Source: JABDIY01 sp963803875 | GTDB taxonomy: Bacteria; Actinomycetota; Acidimicrobiia; Acidimicrobiales; SZUA-35 | Reading direction: 5' to 3' | Length of the DNA: 64,000 nucleotides | Assembly: GCA_963803875.1 (NCBI GenBank) | Contig: CAWDOA010000015.1 | Span: forward strand, 42,646-106,645 | Part shown: positions 53,871-63,330 of the stretch, piece after piece | Layout of the letters: every line of letters starts with the position of its first letter | How positions within the stretch are numbered: the first letter of the stretch is position 1 | Made by a program: the position numbers and the translations under genes | Notes under the pieces: generated by a model | Seen by the model: only the letters and a program-made list of their open reading frames with translations | The model's database searches: none | Told to the model about the DNA's origin: nothing

Positions 53871-56800
53871 TCACATCACCGGAGCCAGCCACCTTGCAGC
53901 CTCTTCAACTGTCATCCCTTTTCGGGCTGCATAGTCTGCCAGCTGATCGGCGAGGACTTTTCGGACACCGAAATAGCGGCTGTCGGGATGGGCGAAGTAG
54001 AGCCCACTGACCGACGCCGCTGGGCTCATGGCGTAACTCTCAGTGAGGTGGACATCGATGCGCTCCGGGACCTCGAGAAGATCGAAGATCGTCCGCTTCT
54101 CCGTGTGATCCGGGCAGGCGGGATATCCGGGAGCGGGACGAATGCCGCGGTAGCGCTCCTTCACGAGCTCCTGGTTCGTGAACGTGTCGGTCTGGTAGCC
54201 CCATAGATCGGTTCGCACCCGATGATGCAAATACTCTGCGCTCGCCTCGGCCAATCGATCGGCCAAAGCCTTGAGCATGATGCTCTGGTAGTCGTCGTGG
54301 GCTCGCTCGAACGCTGCGCACCGCTCGGCCACACCCGCACCGGTCGACACACAGAACGCACCGATGTAGTCCTTGATCCCGGATTCGGCAGGTGCGACAT
54401 AATCAGCGAGCGCGAAGTTGGGGCGATCGTCGGCGTGGACAACCTGCTGGCGGAGTGTGTGAAGGGTTGCCAACCGCTGGGTTCGGGTTCGATCGGTAAA
54501 CACGGTGATGTCATCACCGGCGCTGTTGGCCGGCCAGAATCCAGCTACCGCCGATGCCCGTAGCCACTTCTCTTGGATGATCTTGTCGAGCATCTCCTCG
54601 GCGTCACGCAGCAGGCCGCGAGCAACCGTGCCGACCACATCATCATCGAGGATTCGCGGATAGGTGCCGACCAGATCCCATGTGCGGAAGAACGGGGTCC
54701 AGTCGATGTAGTCCCGCAACGTCTCGAGTGTGATGTCGCTGATCGTCTCCGCTCCGGTGAAGGTGGGTTCGGTCGGGGTCGACGTAGCCCAGTCGATGTT
54801 CACCTTGTTGGCACGAGCGGCTTCGAGGTCGAGCGACCGGGGTGCATTCTTGGCATCAGCCCGACCCTTTCGCACCTGGGCGTAATCGGCCTTTGTCTCG
54901 GAGACGAACTGGGTTCGATCCTCGCCGAGCAGCTTGGAGACAACACCCACCGCCCTCGAGGCGTCGACAACATGGATGACAGCACTGTCGTAGGCGGGGT
55001 CGATCTTCACCGCGGTGTGGACTCGGCTGGTGGTAGCCCCACCGATCAAAAGGGGAATGTCGAATCCCTCAGCCTGCATCTGTCCGGCCACGTGCACCAT
55101 CTCATCCAGGCTCGGCGTGATGAGGCCGGAGACGCCGATGACGTCAGCATCGATCTCGCGTGCGGTTCGTAGGATCTTTTCCGCTGGGACCATGACACCC
55201 AGGTCGGTGACCTCGTAGTTGTTACACCGGAGGACAACTCCGACGATGTTCTTTCCGATGTCGTGCACGTCTCCCTTGGCGGTTGCCATCACGACCTTGC
55301 CCACCACGCGGGGTTTACCACCCTCGCCGAACATGAATGGCTCGAGATGGGCGACGGCTTTCTTCATCACGCGGGCGCTTTTGACAACCTGGGGGAGAAA
55401 CATTCGGCCCGAACCGAACAGATCACCCACGGTATTCATGCCGTCCATCAGCGGTCCCTCGATCACGCTCAGCGCACTCGACGCGTTGACGCGGGCCTCC
55501 TCGGCATCATCGACGACGAACTCGTCCAACCCGTGGACGAGAGCGTGGACCAATCGATCGTGGACCGAGAGGGTCCGCCATGTTTTGTCCTCGGCTTTGG
55601 CCGCGGCGGAGGACTTGGCGTCGGACGCCACGTCGATCAGCCGTTCGGTGGCGTCGGGACGGCGGTTGAGGATCACGTCGTCGATCCGTTCGATCAGATC
55701 GTCAGGGATGTCCTCGTAGACCGGTAGCCGACCGGCGTTCACGATCGCCATGTTCAGTCCGGCTTTCGTGGCGTGGAACAGGAAGACGGCGTGCATCGCC
55801 TCCCGTAGCGCGTTGTTGCCACGGAAACTGAACGAAAGGTTGCTCAAACCGCCCGACACGTTTGCGCCATCGCAGGTTCGGCGGATCTCCCGCGCAGCGT
55901 CGATGAATGCCCGGCCGTAGTCGTTGTGAGCTTCGATTCCGGTGGCCACGGCAAAGATGTTCGGATCGAAGATGATGTCATAGGGGCTAAGCCCCACCGT
56001 CTGGGTGAGGATCCGATACGCCCGCTGGCAGATCTCGACCTTTCGCTCATACGTGTCGGCCTGGCCCTCCTCGTCGAAGGCCATCACCACGACGGCGGCA
56101 CCGTATCGGCGGGCCAGAACGGCGTGGCGAATGAATTCCGCCTCCCCCTCCTTGAGCGAGATCGAGTTGATGATGCTCTTGCCTTGCACACACCGAAGTC
56201 CGGCTTCGATCACGCTCCACTTGGAAGAGTCGATCATCACCGGGACTCGGGTGATGTCCGGTTCGGTGGCGATGAGGTTCAGATACTGAACCATCGCCGC
56301 CTCTGAGTCCAACATCCCTTCGTCCATGTTGACGTCGATGATCTGAGCCCCGTTGTCAACCTGGTCACGGGCGACTGACACCGCCGCATCGAACTCGCCG
56401 TTGAGGATCAACTTGGCGAATCGGGCCGAGCCGGTGACGTTGGTCCGCTCGCCGACGTTGACCAGAAGGCTCTGTTCGGTGATCGTCATCGGTTCCAGAC
56501 CCGAGAGCCTGGTCGCCCCGGGGACCCTTGGAATCTGGCGAGGTGGGTGCTGGCCGACGGCGGCAGCGATGGCGCGAATGTGGTCCGGGGTCGTACCGCA
56601 GCACCCGCCGACCAGGTTCACGGTGCCGGCGGCAGCGAACTTCTCGATCACCGCCGCCATCGCCTCGGGCGTTTCGTCGTACTCGCCGAGTTCGTTTGGC
56701 AGGCCGGCGTTGGGGTGGGCGCTGATCGCCGTGTCGGCTACCCGGGACAGCTCGCCGATGTAGGGCTTCAGTTCGCTGGCACCGAGGGCGCAGTTCAGCC

Positions 56801-57539
56801 CGACCGAGATCGGTTGCGCATGCTGGACCGAGTACCAGAACGCTTCGGTGGTCTGCCCCGAGAGGGTTCGACCCGATAGATCCGTGATCGTTCCCGAGAT
56901 CATGATCGGCAGGTCGAGATCGTGTTCGGTGGCGTACTCGTCGATTGCGAACAGCGCCGCCTTGGCATTGAGCGTGTCGAAGATCGTCTCGACGAGGATG
57001 ACATCGGCGCCACCGGTTACAAGCCCGTCAAGCGCTTCGGCGTAGCTTTGGCGAAGCTGTTCGAAGGTGATGTCTCGGAATGCGGGATCGCTGACATCGG
57101 GTGAGATGCTGGCGGTCTTGTTGGTCGGACCCAGGACACCGGCCACCCACCGTTGACGACCGTCCGCCTCGGCGGCTGCGTCGGCGGCTGCTCGCGCCAG
57201 CCGGGCCCCGGCAACGTTGAGCTCGTGCGTCAGATCCTCGATGCCGTAGTCGGCCTGTGAAATCCTTGTCGAATTGAACGTGTTGGTGCAGAGGATGTCC
57301 GCACCGGCGTCGATGAACTCGGCGTGGATCTGCTGGATCAGATTTGGCTTCGTGAGGTTCAGGAGATCGTTGTTGCCCGCCAGGTCAGACCCGTGGTCGT
57401 GAAGTTGATCGTTTCGGAAATCGGCTTCGACCAGCCGATGCCGTTGGATTGTGGTTCCCATCGCCCCATCGATGATGAGAATCCTGGTTTTGAGCTCGGA
57501 TCTGAGCGCTTCGATTCGTTGGTTTGGTGTCCTGGTCAC
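53871..57539 (-). CDS. metH: Cobalamin-dependent methionine synthase
   Basis: 1222 aa. GTG 57539 chosen: AGGAGGT lies 10 nt upstream and overlaps the metF stop (GTGA). Modules: homocysteine domain with zinc cysteines GGCCGTTPDH near 310, pterin domain (VGERTNVTGSARFAKLI), cobalamin domain with DVHDIGKNIVGVV near 758, and an AdoMet-activation domain with RPAPGYPACPDH near 1141. Transfers methyl from 5-methyl-THF to homocysteine. Last gene of the sahR-like/metF/metH operon. Confidence 0.96.
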   Translation of the reverse strand: MTRTPNQRIEALRSELKTRILIIDGAMGTTIQRHRLVEADFRNDQLHDHGSDLAGNNDLLNLTKPNLIQQIHAEFIDAGADILCTNTFNSTRISQADYGIEDLTHELNVAGARLARAAADAAAEADGRQRWVAGVLGPTNKTASISPDVSDPAFRDITFEQLRQSYAEALDGLVTGGADVILVETIFDTLNAKAALFAIDEYATEHDLDLPIMISGTITDLSGRTLSGQTTEAFWYSVQHAQPISVGLNCALGASELKPYIGELSRVADTAISAHPNAGLPNELGEYDETPEAMAAVIEKFAAAGTVNLVGGCCGTTPDHIRAIAAAVGQHPPRQIPRVPGATRLSGLEPMTITEQSLLVNVGERTNVTGSARFAKLILNGEFDAAVSVARDQVDNGAQIIDVNMDEGMLDSEAAMVQYLNLIATEPDITRVPVMIDSSKWSVIEAGLRCVQGKSIINSISLKEGEAEFIRHAVLARRYGAAVVVMAFDEEGQADTYERKVEICQRAYRILTQTVGLSPYDIIFDPNIFAVATGIEAHNDYGRAFIDAAREIRRTCDGANVSGGLSNLSFSFRGNNALREAMHAVFLFHATKAGLNMAIVNAGRLPVYEDIPDDLIERIDDVILNRRPDATERLIDVASDAKSSAAAKAEDKTWRTLSVHDRLVHALVHGLDEFVVDDAEEARVNASSALSVIEGPLMDGMNTVGDLFGSGRMFLPQVVKSARVMKKAVAHLEPFMFGEGGKPRVVGKVVMATAKGDVHDIGKNIVGVVLRCNNYEVTDLGVMVPAEKILRTAREIDADVIGVSGLITPSLDEMVHVAGQMQAEGFDIPLLIGGATTSRVHTAVKIDPAYDSAVIHVVDASRAVGVVSKLLGEDRTQFVSETKADYAQVRKGRADAKNAPRSLDLEAARANKVNIDWATSTPTEPTFTGAETISDITLETLRDYIDWTPFFRTWDLVGTYPRILDDDVVGTVARGLLRDAEEMLDKIIQEKWLRASAVAGFWPANSAGDDITVFTDRTRTQRLATLHTLRQQVVHADDRPNFALADYVAPAESGIKDYIGAFCVSTGAGVAERCAAFERAHDDYQSIMLKALADRLAEASAEYLHHRVRTDLWGYQTDTFTNQELVKERYRGIRPAPGYPACPDHTEKRTIFDLLEVPERIDVHLTESYAMSPAASVSGLYFAHPDSRYFGVRKVLADQLADYAARKGMTVEEAARWLAPVM

Positions 57540-58492
57540 GATGCCAGTACCTCCTGTGATGAGGATCCCGAGGTCTTCACGCCGAGAATTTGGCACGTAG
57601 CGGCCGTTAGCTCGGCGCAGTTCATTGTGTAGAAGTGAAAGTAACGAATGCCATGTTCGGCTAGTGCCCGACATTGTTCGGCTGCGATGGTTGCGCTGAT
57701 CGTCCTGTGTGTGTCCGACGCCGGGTCGAGACCCTCGAACAGTTGCGGCATCCATTCAGGGATTTGGGTTCCGCAGCGCTTGGCGAAGTTGGCGACGTTT
57801 CCAAAATTCACGATGGGCATGATCCCGGGAACGATCGGCGCAGTGATCCCCGCCGCCCGAGCACGATCGAGGAACCTCAGGAGGACGTCGTTGTCAAAGA
57901 AGAACTGGGTGATGGCACGATCGGCGCCGGCATCGATTTTGCGTTTGAGATTTTCCAGATCGGCCTCAGCGCTCGCGGCCATCGGATGGACCTCGGGATA
58001 GGCGGCAACGGATATCTCGAATTCGTGTCCATCGCTGCGAGCTCTGATCCCAGCCACGAGTTCAGCGGCGTCGGCATAACCGACGGGGATGGGCCCCTCT
58101 GCGTCCTTGGGTCGGTCGCCGCGAAGTGCAACGATCCTGGAAACCCCCGCCTTCGTATATCGATCGATGGTGGCCTGGGTCTGCTCGGTTGTTGACCCGA
58201 CACAGGTGAGGTGGCCGGCTACCGGTGGCGAGATCGCCTCGCTGAGGTCGTTGATAGCGTCGTGAGTTCGCTCCTGGGTGGAACCACCAGCACCGTAGGT
58301 GACGCTCACGAAGTGGGGTTCGGACCGTGCCAGCTGCTGTGCGCAGTTCCTCAGCCGTGTCTTCGCCTCCGGTGTTGCCCCGGGGAAGAACTCGAAGGAC
58401 AGGCCGATATTGCCTCTGATGGGTGTCACGGGCCAGGGACGTCCGGACAGTCGACGGGCCGCCTCTTCGACGGCGTCAATTGGGGCAGTCAT
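57536..58492 (-). CDS. metF: 5,10-methylenetetrahydrofolate reductase
   Basis: 318 aa, canonical MetF. LSFEFFPGATPEAKTRL, FVSVTYGAGGSTQERT, LRGDRPKDAE, AYPEVHP, AITQFFFDND and GIMPIVNFGN are the family's FAD and folate motifs. ATGA overlap with the regulator upstream and GTGA overlap with metH downstream indicate one transcript. Supplies 5-methyl-THF to MetH. Confidence 0.95.
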   Translation of the reverse strand: MTAPIDAVEEAARRLSGRPWPVTPIRGNIGLSFEFFPGATPEAKTRLRNCAQQLARSEPHFVSVTYGAGGSTQERTHDAINDLSEAISPPVAGHLTCVGSTTEQTQATIDRYTKAGVSRIVALRGDRPKDAEGPIPVGYADAAELVAGIRARSDGHEFEISVAAYPEVHPMAASAEADLENLKRKIDAGADRAITQFFFDNDVLLRFLDRARAAGITAPIVPGIMPIVNFGNVANFAKRCGTQIPEWMPQLFEGLDPASDTHRTISATIAAEQCRALAEHGIRYFHFYTMNCAELTAATCQILGVKTSGSSSQEVLAS

Positions 58493-59499
58493 GATGCGTT
58501 CTCCAAGGTCAGGTTCAGATCGACGGGTAGAGCAGTCGCTGCGTCAGCGGCTTGATAGGCGGTCCACAGAGACACGGTCAACGGCTCACCCTCGGTGGTT
58601 GAGGTTGGGTTCAGGTGTTCGACCGAGATGGTGTGTAGTCCGGCCTTCTCACACCACCGGCGAATCTGGGAGTCCGCAAAGCCGAGTCGGAGATGGGCGT
58701 GCTTCTTACGCAGCACATCCATTTGATGGGGTGCGAAGTCGACGATCAACATCATCCCGTTCGGACCCAACGTCCTGGCGGCCTGAGCGATCGCCGACGG
58801 TGGATCGTCGAGGAAGTGAAGGACGTGATGCACGACCACGACATCGACAGATCCGAACGGTATGTCGAGGTCGTAGATGTTTCCGTGTCGCACCGAACAG
58901 TGTCGGAGCCCGTCGGCGTCGAGGCGGCTCCGAGCCAGGTTGAGCATCCGCGAGCTGAGGTCGATACCAACCCCCCGCTCGATCCGATCGGCAAAAACCT
59001 CCAACATGCGACCCGTGCCGGTGCCGATGTCGAGGAACTCACGAATGGGGCGACCGTCGGTGGCTCTGAGAAGTTCGGTCTCGACCACCGCATCCGACAC
59101 GTGGAGCTGGCGCACGTGCTCCCATGAGTCGGCGATCTCCTCGAAATAGGCCGAGGCGGACTCGGCCCGTTCGGCCCGCACCGACTCGAGGCGCTCGATG
59201 TCGCGAGCGAGCACACCCTGCTCGAGGTCGCCCGTGCTGAGCAGTTCCCGCACCGTGTCGGTCAACTCCCGAGCGATGGGGCGGTCGGCAAGGTGGTAGA
59301 ACGCACTGGTCCCCTCGGCATTTCGCTCGAGAACGTCGGCCTCGACAAGGAGTTTCAGATGTCGGCTGACGCGGGGTTGACTCTGGCCCAGGACACGGCA
59401 CAGTTCACCAACGGTCAGCTCTACCCGGTCGAGCACCACCAGAATTCGGAGACGGGTTGGTTCTGCGATCGCTCGCAACGCGAGGAGAAGCTGATTCAT
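58489..59499 (-). CDS. ArsR-family regulator fused to a SAM-methyltransferase-like domain (SahR-like)
   Basis: 336 aa. Residues 1-~95 form an ArsR winged helix (AIAEPTRLRILVVLDRVELT, GQSQPRVSRHLKLLVEADVL); residues ~150-300 a class I methyltransferase-like fold (FLDIGTGTGRMLEVFADRIE, VVVHHVLHFLDDPPSAIAQA). This architecture, heading a metF-metH operon, matches SahR, an S-adenosylhomocysteine-responsive repressor of methionine-cycle genes. ATGA overlap to metF. The effector assignment is inferred from architecture. Confidence 0.87.
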   Translation of the reverse strand: MNQLLLALRAIAEPTRLRILVVLDRVELTVGELCRVLGQSQPRVSRHLKLLVEADVLERNAEGTSAFYHLADRPIARELTDTVRELLSTGDLEQGVLARDIERLESVRAERAESASAYFEEIADSWEHVRQLHVSDAVVETELLRATDGRPIREFLDIGTGTGRMLEVFADRIERGVGIDLSSRMLNLARSRLDADGLRHCSVRHGNIYDLDIPFGSVDVVVVHHVLHFLDDPPSAIAQAARTLGPNGMMLIVDFAPHQMDVLRKKHAHLRLGFADSQIRRWCEKAGLHTISVEHLNPTSTTEGEPLTVSLWTAYQAADAATALPVDLNLTLENAS

Positions 59500-59528
59500 G
59501 GATTACCTATCGGCCTTGATCATACATT

Positions 59529-59551
59529 CATAAACATATCCTTATGTTATG
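59529..59551. promoter_or_regulatory. AT-rich near-palindrome in the sahR-like promoter
   Basis: CATAAACATA (59529-59538) and TATGTTATG (59543-59551) are almost complementary around TCCT, within an AT-rich island ~30-50 nt upstream of the regulator's ATG. Good candidate for the regulator's own operator. Confidence 0.6.
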
Positions 59552-59640
59552 ATGATATGCAAGGGTGCACGACCGTAGCGATGGATCACCTCGCTCCCGA
59601 AGCGGGCTCCTGATGTTGTCGGTTTCAGTTCGGCGTGGTT

Positions 59641-61158
59641 TCAGTCGGGCGCAGCGCCGCCTTCCCGTATGCGCCGTTCGACGAAATCGTCGATCGCCAG
59701 AACAACATCGTCAGCAACCTGGGGTACCTGATAGGCGGCCAGCGCCTTCTCCCAGATCGCCGTTGCACGTTGATCGGCACGAAGGCCGCCTTCTTCGGTC
59801 CATTGTTCGAAGTTCGTCCGACTGAAGACGAGGGGTTGGTAGAACGCAGTTTCGAAGCGGGCGAGTGTGTGGTCGGTGCCGAAGAAGTGGCCGCCCGGTC
59901 CGACGTCGGTGATGGCGTCGAGTGCGAGCTCGGCCTCATCGACCACAACCGGTGAGCACACCTCGGCGATCATCTGGCACATCTCGACATCGAGGATGAA
60001 CTTCTCATAACTGGCGGTCAGCCCCCCTTCTTGCCAGCCCGCAGCGTGCATGAGCCAGTTGGCACCGCCGAGGAAGGCGCCGTAGGTGTTCATCATCGTT
60101 TCGTACCCACCCTGCGCATCGGCGGCATTCGACGCACTGGATCCCGAGGAACGCCATGGCAATCCGACGTGCCGGGCGAGCTGGCCGCTGGCGAGTGCAC
60201 CTTTCATTGCTTCGGGCGTTCCGAATGCGGGTGAACCAGATTTCATGTCGACGTTCGAGGTGAACGCACCGTAGAGCACCGGTGCACCCGACCGTACCAA
60301 CTGGGCCAGGGTCACGGCCACAAGCACTTCCATGTGCTGTAGCACGAGCGCTCCCGCCAGCGTGACCGGGGCCATGGCGCCGGCCAGCGTGAACGGGGTC
60401 ATGATGTTCATCTGGCCCATCCGAGCGAAGTCGATGATGCCCATCGACATGGGGATATCGAGCTGGCGAGGCGAGTTGGTGTTGATGTTGGTCCAGCAGT
60501 ACGCACCCTTGGCGAACTCGTCATCGGATTCGATGCCGTATCGAAGCTTCACGAGGTCGAAGCCGTCCCGTACCCGGTCTCTTCCCCGCGAGTAGAGGAA
60601 TGGTGGCTTGTCGCTGAGGGTGAGGGTGGCTCGACCGGACACGAGATGTCGATGGTTGAGTGGAACGTCGGCGGGTTCGACCGAGGGTGCGCTCACTCCG
60701 ATCACGTCGTAGGACTGCGCCAGTCGCAGAAAGTTCTCTTGATCGGCAAGGGTGCCCGGCCGTCTCCCGCGGTGAAGATCGGAGACGAAAGGCGGGCCTC
60801 CAACCGGAGCCAATACCAGGTTGTTCCCGCCGACCGTCACGGACCGATCAGGGTTGGGCGCCCCAAGTTCGATCTCCGAGGGTGCCGATGCCAGAGCCTC
60901 GGTGATCAGTTCCGGATCGAGTCGGACGATCATTTCGTCGTCGACCGATGCGCCGGCGGTGGCAAAGATCTCACGAGCTTCGCCCAACAGCACCCGCATG
61001 CCTTCCTCGGCGAGATACCTCACGGCCGACTCGTGGATATGGGCAACATGATCGTCGGACAGAACCCGCAACGGCTCGAACGGATTCTTCAATCGTCGAT
61101 AGTGGTCGGTGTTGTGCGCCGGTCGGACACGGGGTCCCTCTCGCCTACGGCGCGCCAT
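59641..61158 (-). CDS. Trimethylamine methyltransferase (MttB) superfamily protein, non-pyrrolysine
   Basis: 505-aa TIM-barrel methyltransferase, MttB/MtgB family. VRYLAEEGMRVLLGEAREIF at the start, VSGRATLTLSDKPPFLYSRG and RSGAPVLYGAFTSNVDMKSG in the core, MHAAGWQEGGLTASYEKFIL near the C-terminus. The frame has no internal TAG, so it is the non-Pyl type, whose best-known members demethylate glycine betaine or related quaternary amines via a corrinoid protein. No dedicated corrinoid (MttC) gene is in the window. Start overlaps the stop of the decayed gene upstream. Confidence 0.85.
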   Translation of the reverse strand: MARRRREGPRVRPAHNTDHYRRLKNPFEPLRVLSDDHVAHIHESAVRYLAEEGMRVLLGEAREIFATAGASVDDEMIVRLDPELITEALASAPSEIELGAPNPDRSVTVGGNNLVLAPVGGPPFVSDLHRGRRPGTLADQENFLRLAQSYDVIGVSAPSVEPADVPLNHRHLVSGRATLTLSDKPPFLYSRGRDRVRDGFDLVKLRYGIESDDEFAKGAYCWTNINTNSPRQLDIPMSMGIIDFARMGQMNIMTPFTLAGAMAPVTLAGALVLQHMEVLVAVTLAQLVRSGAPVLYGAFTSNVDMKSGSPAFGTPEAMKGALASGQLARHVGLPWRSSGSSASNAADAQGGYETMMNTYGAFLGGANWLMHAAGWQEGGLTASYEKFILDVEMCQMIAEVCSPVVVDEAELALDAITDVGPGGHFFGTDHTLARFETAFYQPLVFSRTNFEQWTEEGGLRADQRATAIWEKALAAYQVPQVADDVVLAIDDFVERRIREGGAAPD

Positions 61159-61388
61159 CAGCCTTGCACCGACATCGATGAGCTGGTGTTGATCTTGCGA
61201 TTGCGACTACAAAAACTCATGTCGATTGGTCTCCCGGTGTATCTGCCAGTGGTCTGAAGGGGCGAGGCGTCGTGGTCGTACCCGCTTTGAACCGCTTCGA
61301 TGAGATCGGCCATCAACTTCCCAGCTGCTCCCGCGTTCTTGAACTGATTGCCGCTCGTTCCGATCCGATGATGAGGTAGTGGGCTCAG
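61158..61388 (-). pseudogene. C-terminal remnant of a FAD-dependent oxidoreductase (DAO family)
   Basis: A 76-codon frame reads IGTSGNQFKNAGAAGKLMAD then LIEAVQSGYDHDASPLQTTG and ends RPIDMSFCSRNRKI. This is the conserved end of glycine/sarcosine-oxidase-type flavoproteins, but the frame is closed by TGA at 61389-61391 with no N-terminal part; only ~200 nt separate it from the next gene. Its TGA overlaps the mttB ATG (TGATG), as for an intact operon partner, so a truncated former operon gene is likely. Confidence 0.72.
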
Positions 61389-61411
61389 TCATGCGCGCAG
61401 ACTATCCCGGC

Positions 61412-61429
61412 CTGGACACTTGTGTCTAG
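61412..61429. promoter_or_regulatory. Palindrome CTGGACACTTGTGTCTAG upstream of the hydratase operon
   Basis: GACAC-TT-GTGTC arms with matching CT/AG flanks, in the gap ahead of the plus-strand operon. A regulator dimer site is plausible. Nothing else was seen between 61430 and 61597 apart from the hydratase ribosome site. Confidence 0.4.
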
Positions 61430-61597
61430 AGGCGGGCGGTGTCGGGGCCACTCTTCGATCCTTCGCCGAAACGACTGAGGAGCTGAACCCGCCGTGATCG
61501 CTGAAGGTCGATGTCCCGCTCGGTGGGACCGAACCGAACGTCAGCGTCGAAGCGGCGCTAGGTTCTCAACAACCGATGAAGGGGACAGGGGACACAA

Positions 61598-62392
61598 ATG
61601 GATCAAGCCCTGATCGAGAAGGCTGCCAACGTGTTGCGAGACGCGGCGGAAACCAACACGCCGATCGCACCGCTTCGCGACATGTTCGGATCTGAGACCG
61701 ATGTCGATCTGGCCTATGCAGTGCAAACGTTCAACACCGAGGCCGATGTCGGCAACGGTCGGCGGATCGCCGGCCGAAAGATCGGCCTCACCGCCGAGGT
61801 CGTGCAAAAGCAGCTCGGCGTCAGCAGTCCAGATTTTGGCACTCTGTTCGTCGACATGTGTTTCGCCGACGGCATCGACATTCCCGCCGGACGCCTGATC
61901 CAACCCCGGGCCGAAGCGGAGATCGCATTCGTGCTGGAACACGACTTGGACAAGGGGGAGCACTGCGCAGTCGACATCATCAATGCCACCGCGTACGTGC
62001 TGCCGTCATTGGAGATCGTTGATTCGCGCATAGAGAACTGGGACATCCGGATGACCGACACGGTGGCCGACAACGCCAGCTGCGGCGTGTACGTGGTCGG
62101 TAGCAGGCCTGTGCCTCTCGCCGCCCTCGATCTGCGAGAAGTGCCGATGGCGATGCATGTCAACGGTGAAGAGGTGTCAACCGGCATCGGTGCTGCGTGC
62201 CTCGGCAATCCGATCCATGCCGCGGTCTGGCTTGCCGACATGATGTCCAAACGGGGAACCCCTTTGCGGGCGGGGGAGTGCATCATGTCCGGTGCGCTGG
62301 GTCCCATGATTCCCATAGCCGAGGGCGATTCGGTGTTCGCCGAGATGGGAATTCTGGGAACGGTTTCCACCAAGCTGCGAAAGGCTGAATGA
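61598..62392 (+). CDS. 2-keto-4-pentenoate hydratase
   Basis: 264 aa, DmpE/MhpD family. GRKIGLTAEVVQKQLGVSSP, DFGTLFVDM, RAEAEIAFVLEHDL (metal Glu residues) and NPIHAAVWLADMMSKRGTPL are family signatures. Hydrates 2-hydroxypenta-2,4-dienoate to 4-hydroxy-2-oxovalerate in meta-cleavage of aromatics. ATG 61598 after GGGGAC. Overlaps the next gene by ATGA. Confidence 0.92.
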   Translation: MDQALIEKAANVLRDAAETNTPIAPLRDMFGSETDVDLAYAVQTFNTEADVGNGRRIAGRKIGLTAEVVQKQLGVSSPDFGTLFVDMCFADGIDIPAGRLIQPRAEAEIAFVLEHDLDKGEHCAVDIINATAYVLPSLEIVDSRIENWDIRMTDTVADNASCGVYVVGSRPVPLAALDLREVPMAMHVNGEEVSTGIGAACLGNPIHAAVWLADMMSKRGTPLRAGECIMSGALGPMIPIAEGDSVFAEMGILGTVSTKLRKAE

Positions 62393-63330
62393 TGACAGTG
62401 CCAGCGATCAAGTGTGCGGTGATCGGCTCGGGCAATATCGGAACCGACCTGCTGATCAAGTCGAAACGAACCTCCGACATCGTCGACGTCATCGCAATGG
62501 TCGGGATCGACGCCGACTCCGATGGGCTGGCCCGTGCCAAGCGGATCGGGGTGGCGACAACCTCCGACGGCATCGACGGCTTGGTGGGCATGGATGTGTT
62601 TGCCGATGTAGAGCTGGTGTTCGATGCCACCTCAGCTGGCGCTCACGCAAAGCACAACGAGATCCTCCAGGCCAGCGGGAAGCAGATCCTCGACCTCACC
62701 CCGGCTGCCATCGGACCCTACGTCGTTCCGCCGGTCAATCTGGAAGAGCACCTGGGGGCCCCGAACCTCAACATGGTGACCTGCGGCGGCCAGGCCACGG
62801 TGCCAATGGTGGCGGCGGTGAATCGGGTCGCACCGGTCGCCTACGGCGAGATCGTGTCGTCGATCAGTTCCCGCTCGGCCGGTCCGGGGACCCGCGCCAA
62901 CATCGACGAGTTCACCGAAACAACTTCCAAGGCAATCGAAGAAGTTGGCGGTGCACAGATGGGTAAGGCCATCATCGTGCTCAACCCCGCCGAACCTCCG
63001 CTCATCATGCGGAACACCGTGTTCTGCCTCACCGAAAGCGGGGAGCCCGAGGCCTTCGAAGCGTCGATCGTGCGGATGGTCGAGGTCGTCAACGAGTACG
63101 TTCCCGGGTATCGCCTCAAACAGGAAGTGCAGTTCGAGCAGCTCGACGACTCGAACCCGATCCGGATTCCTGATCTCGACCGCAAGTTCACCGGCTGGAA
63201 GATCTCGATCTTCCTGGAGGTCGAAGGGGCAGCACACTACCTGCCGGCCTATGCGGGCAATCTCGACATCATGACGAGTGCGGCGATCAAGACCGCAGAA
63301 CGGCTCGCCCAATTGAAGGTGCCAGCATGA
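62389..63330 (+). CDS. mhpF: Acetaldehyde dehydrogenase (acetylating)
   Basis: 313 aa, DmpF/MhpF type. CAVIGSGNIGTDLLIKSKRT is the NAD fold; catalytic cysteine in NMVTCGGQATVPMVAAVNRV; SSRSAGPGTRANIDEFTETT and AIIVLNPAEPPLIMRNTVF follow. Works in a channelled complex with the aldolase encoded next (ATGA overlap), turning acetaldehyde into acetyl-CoA. Confidence 0.95.
   Translation: MMTVPAIKCAVIGSGNIGTDLLIKSKRTSDIVDVIAMVGIDADSDGLARAKRIGVATTSDGIDGLVGMDVFADVELVFDATSAGAHAKHNEILQASGKQILDLTPAAIGPYVVPPVNLEEHLGAPNLNMVTCGGQATVPMVAAVNRVAPVAYGEIVSSISSRSAGPGTRANIDEFTETTSKAIEEVGGAQMGKAIIVLNPAEPPLIMRNTVFCLTESGEPEAFEASIVRMVEVVNEYVPGYRLKQEVQFEQLDDSNPIRIPDLDRKFTGWKISIFLEVEGAAHYLPAYAGNLDIMTSAAIKTAERLAQLKVPA

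Noticed and set aside
59641..61158. Pyrrolysine-containing MttB
   Set aside because: No in-frame TAG; the frame is complete, as in non-Pyl MttB homologues.
61207..61392. 61-codon open frame starting MTEPTTSSSD
   Set aside because: It is another frame over the flavoprotein remnant, whose own frame gives recognisable sequence.
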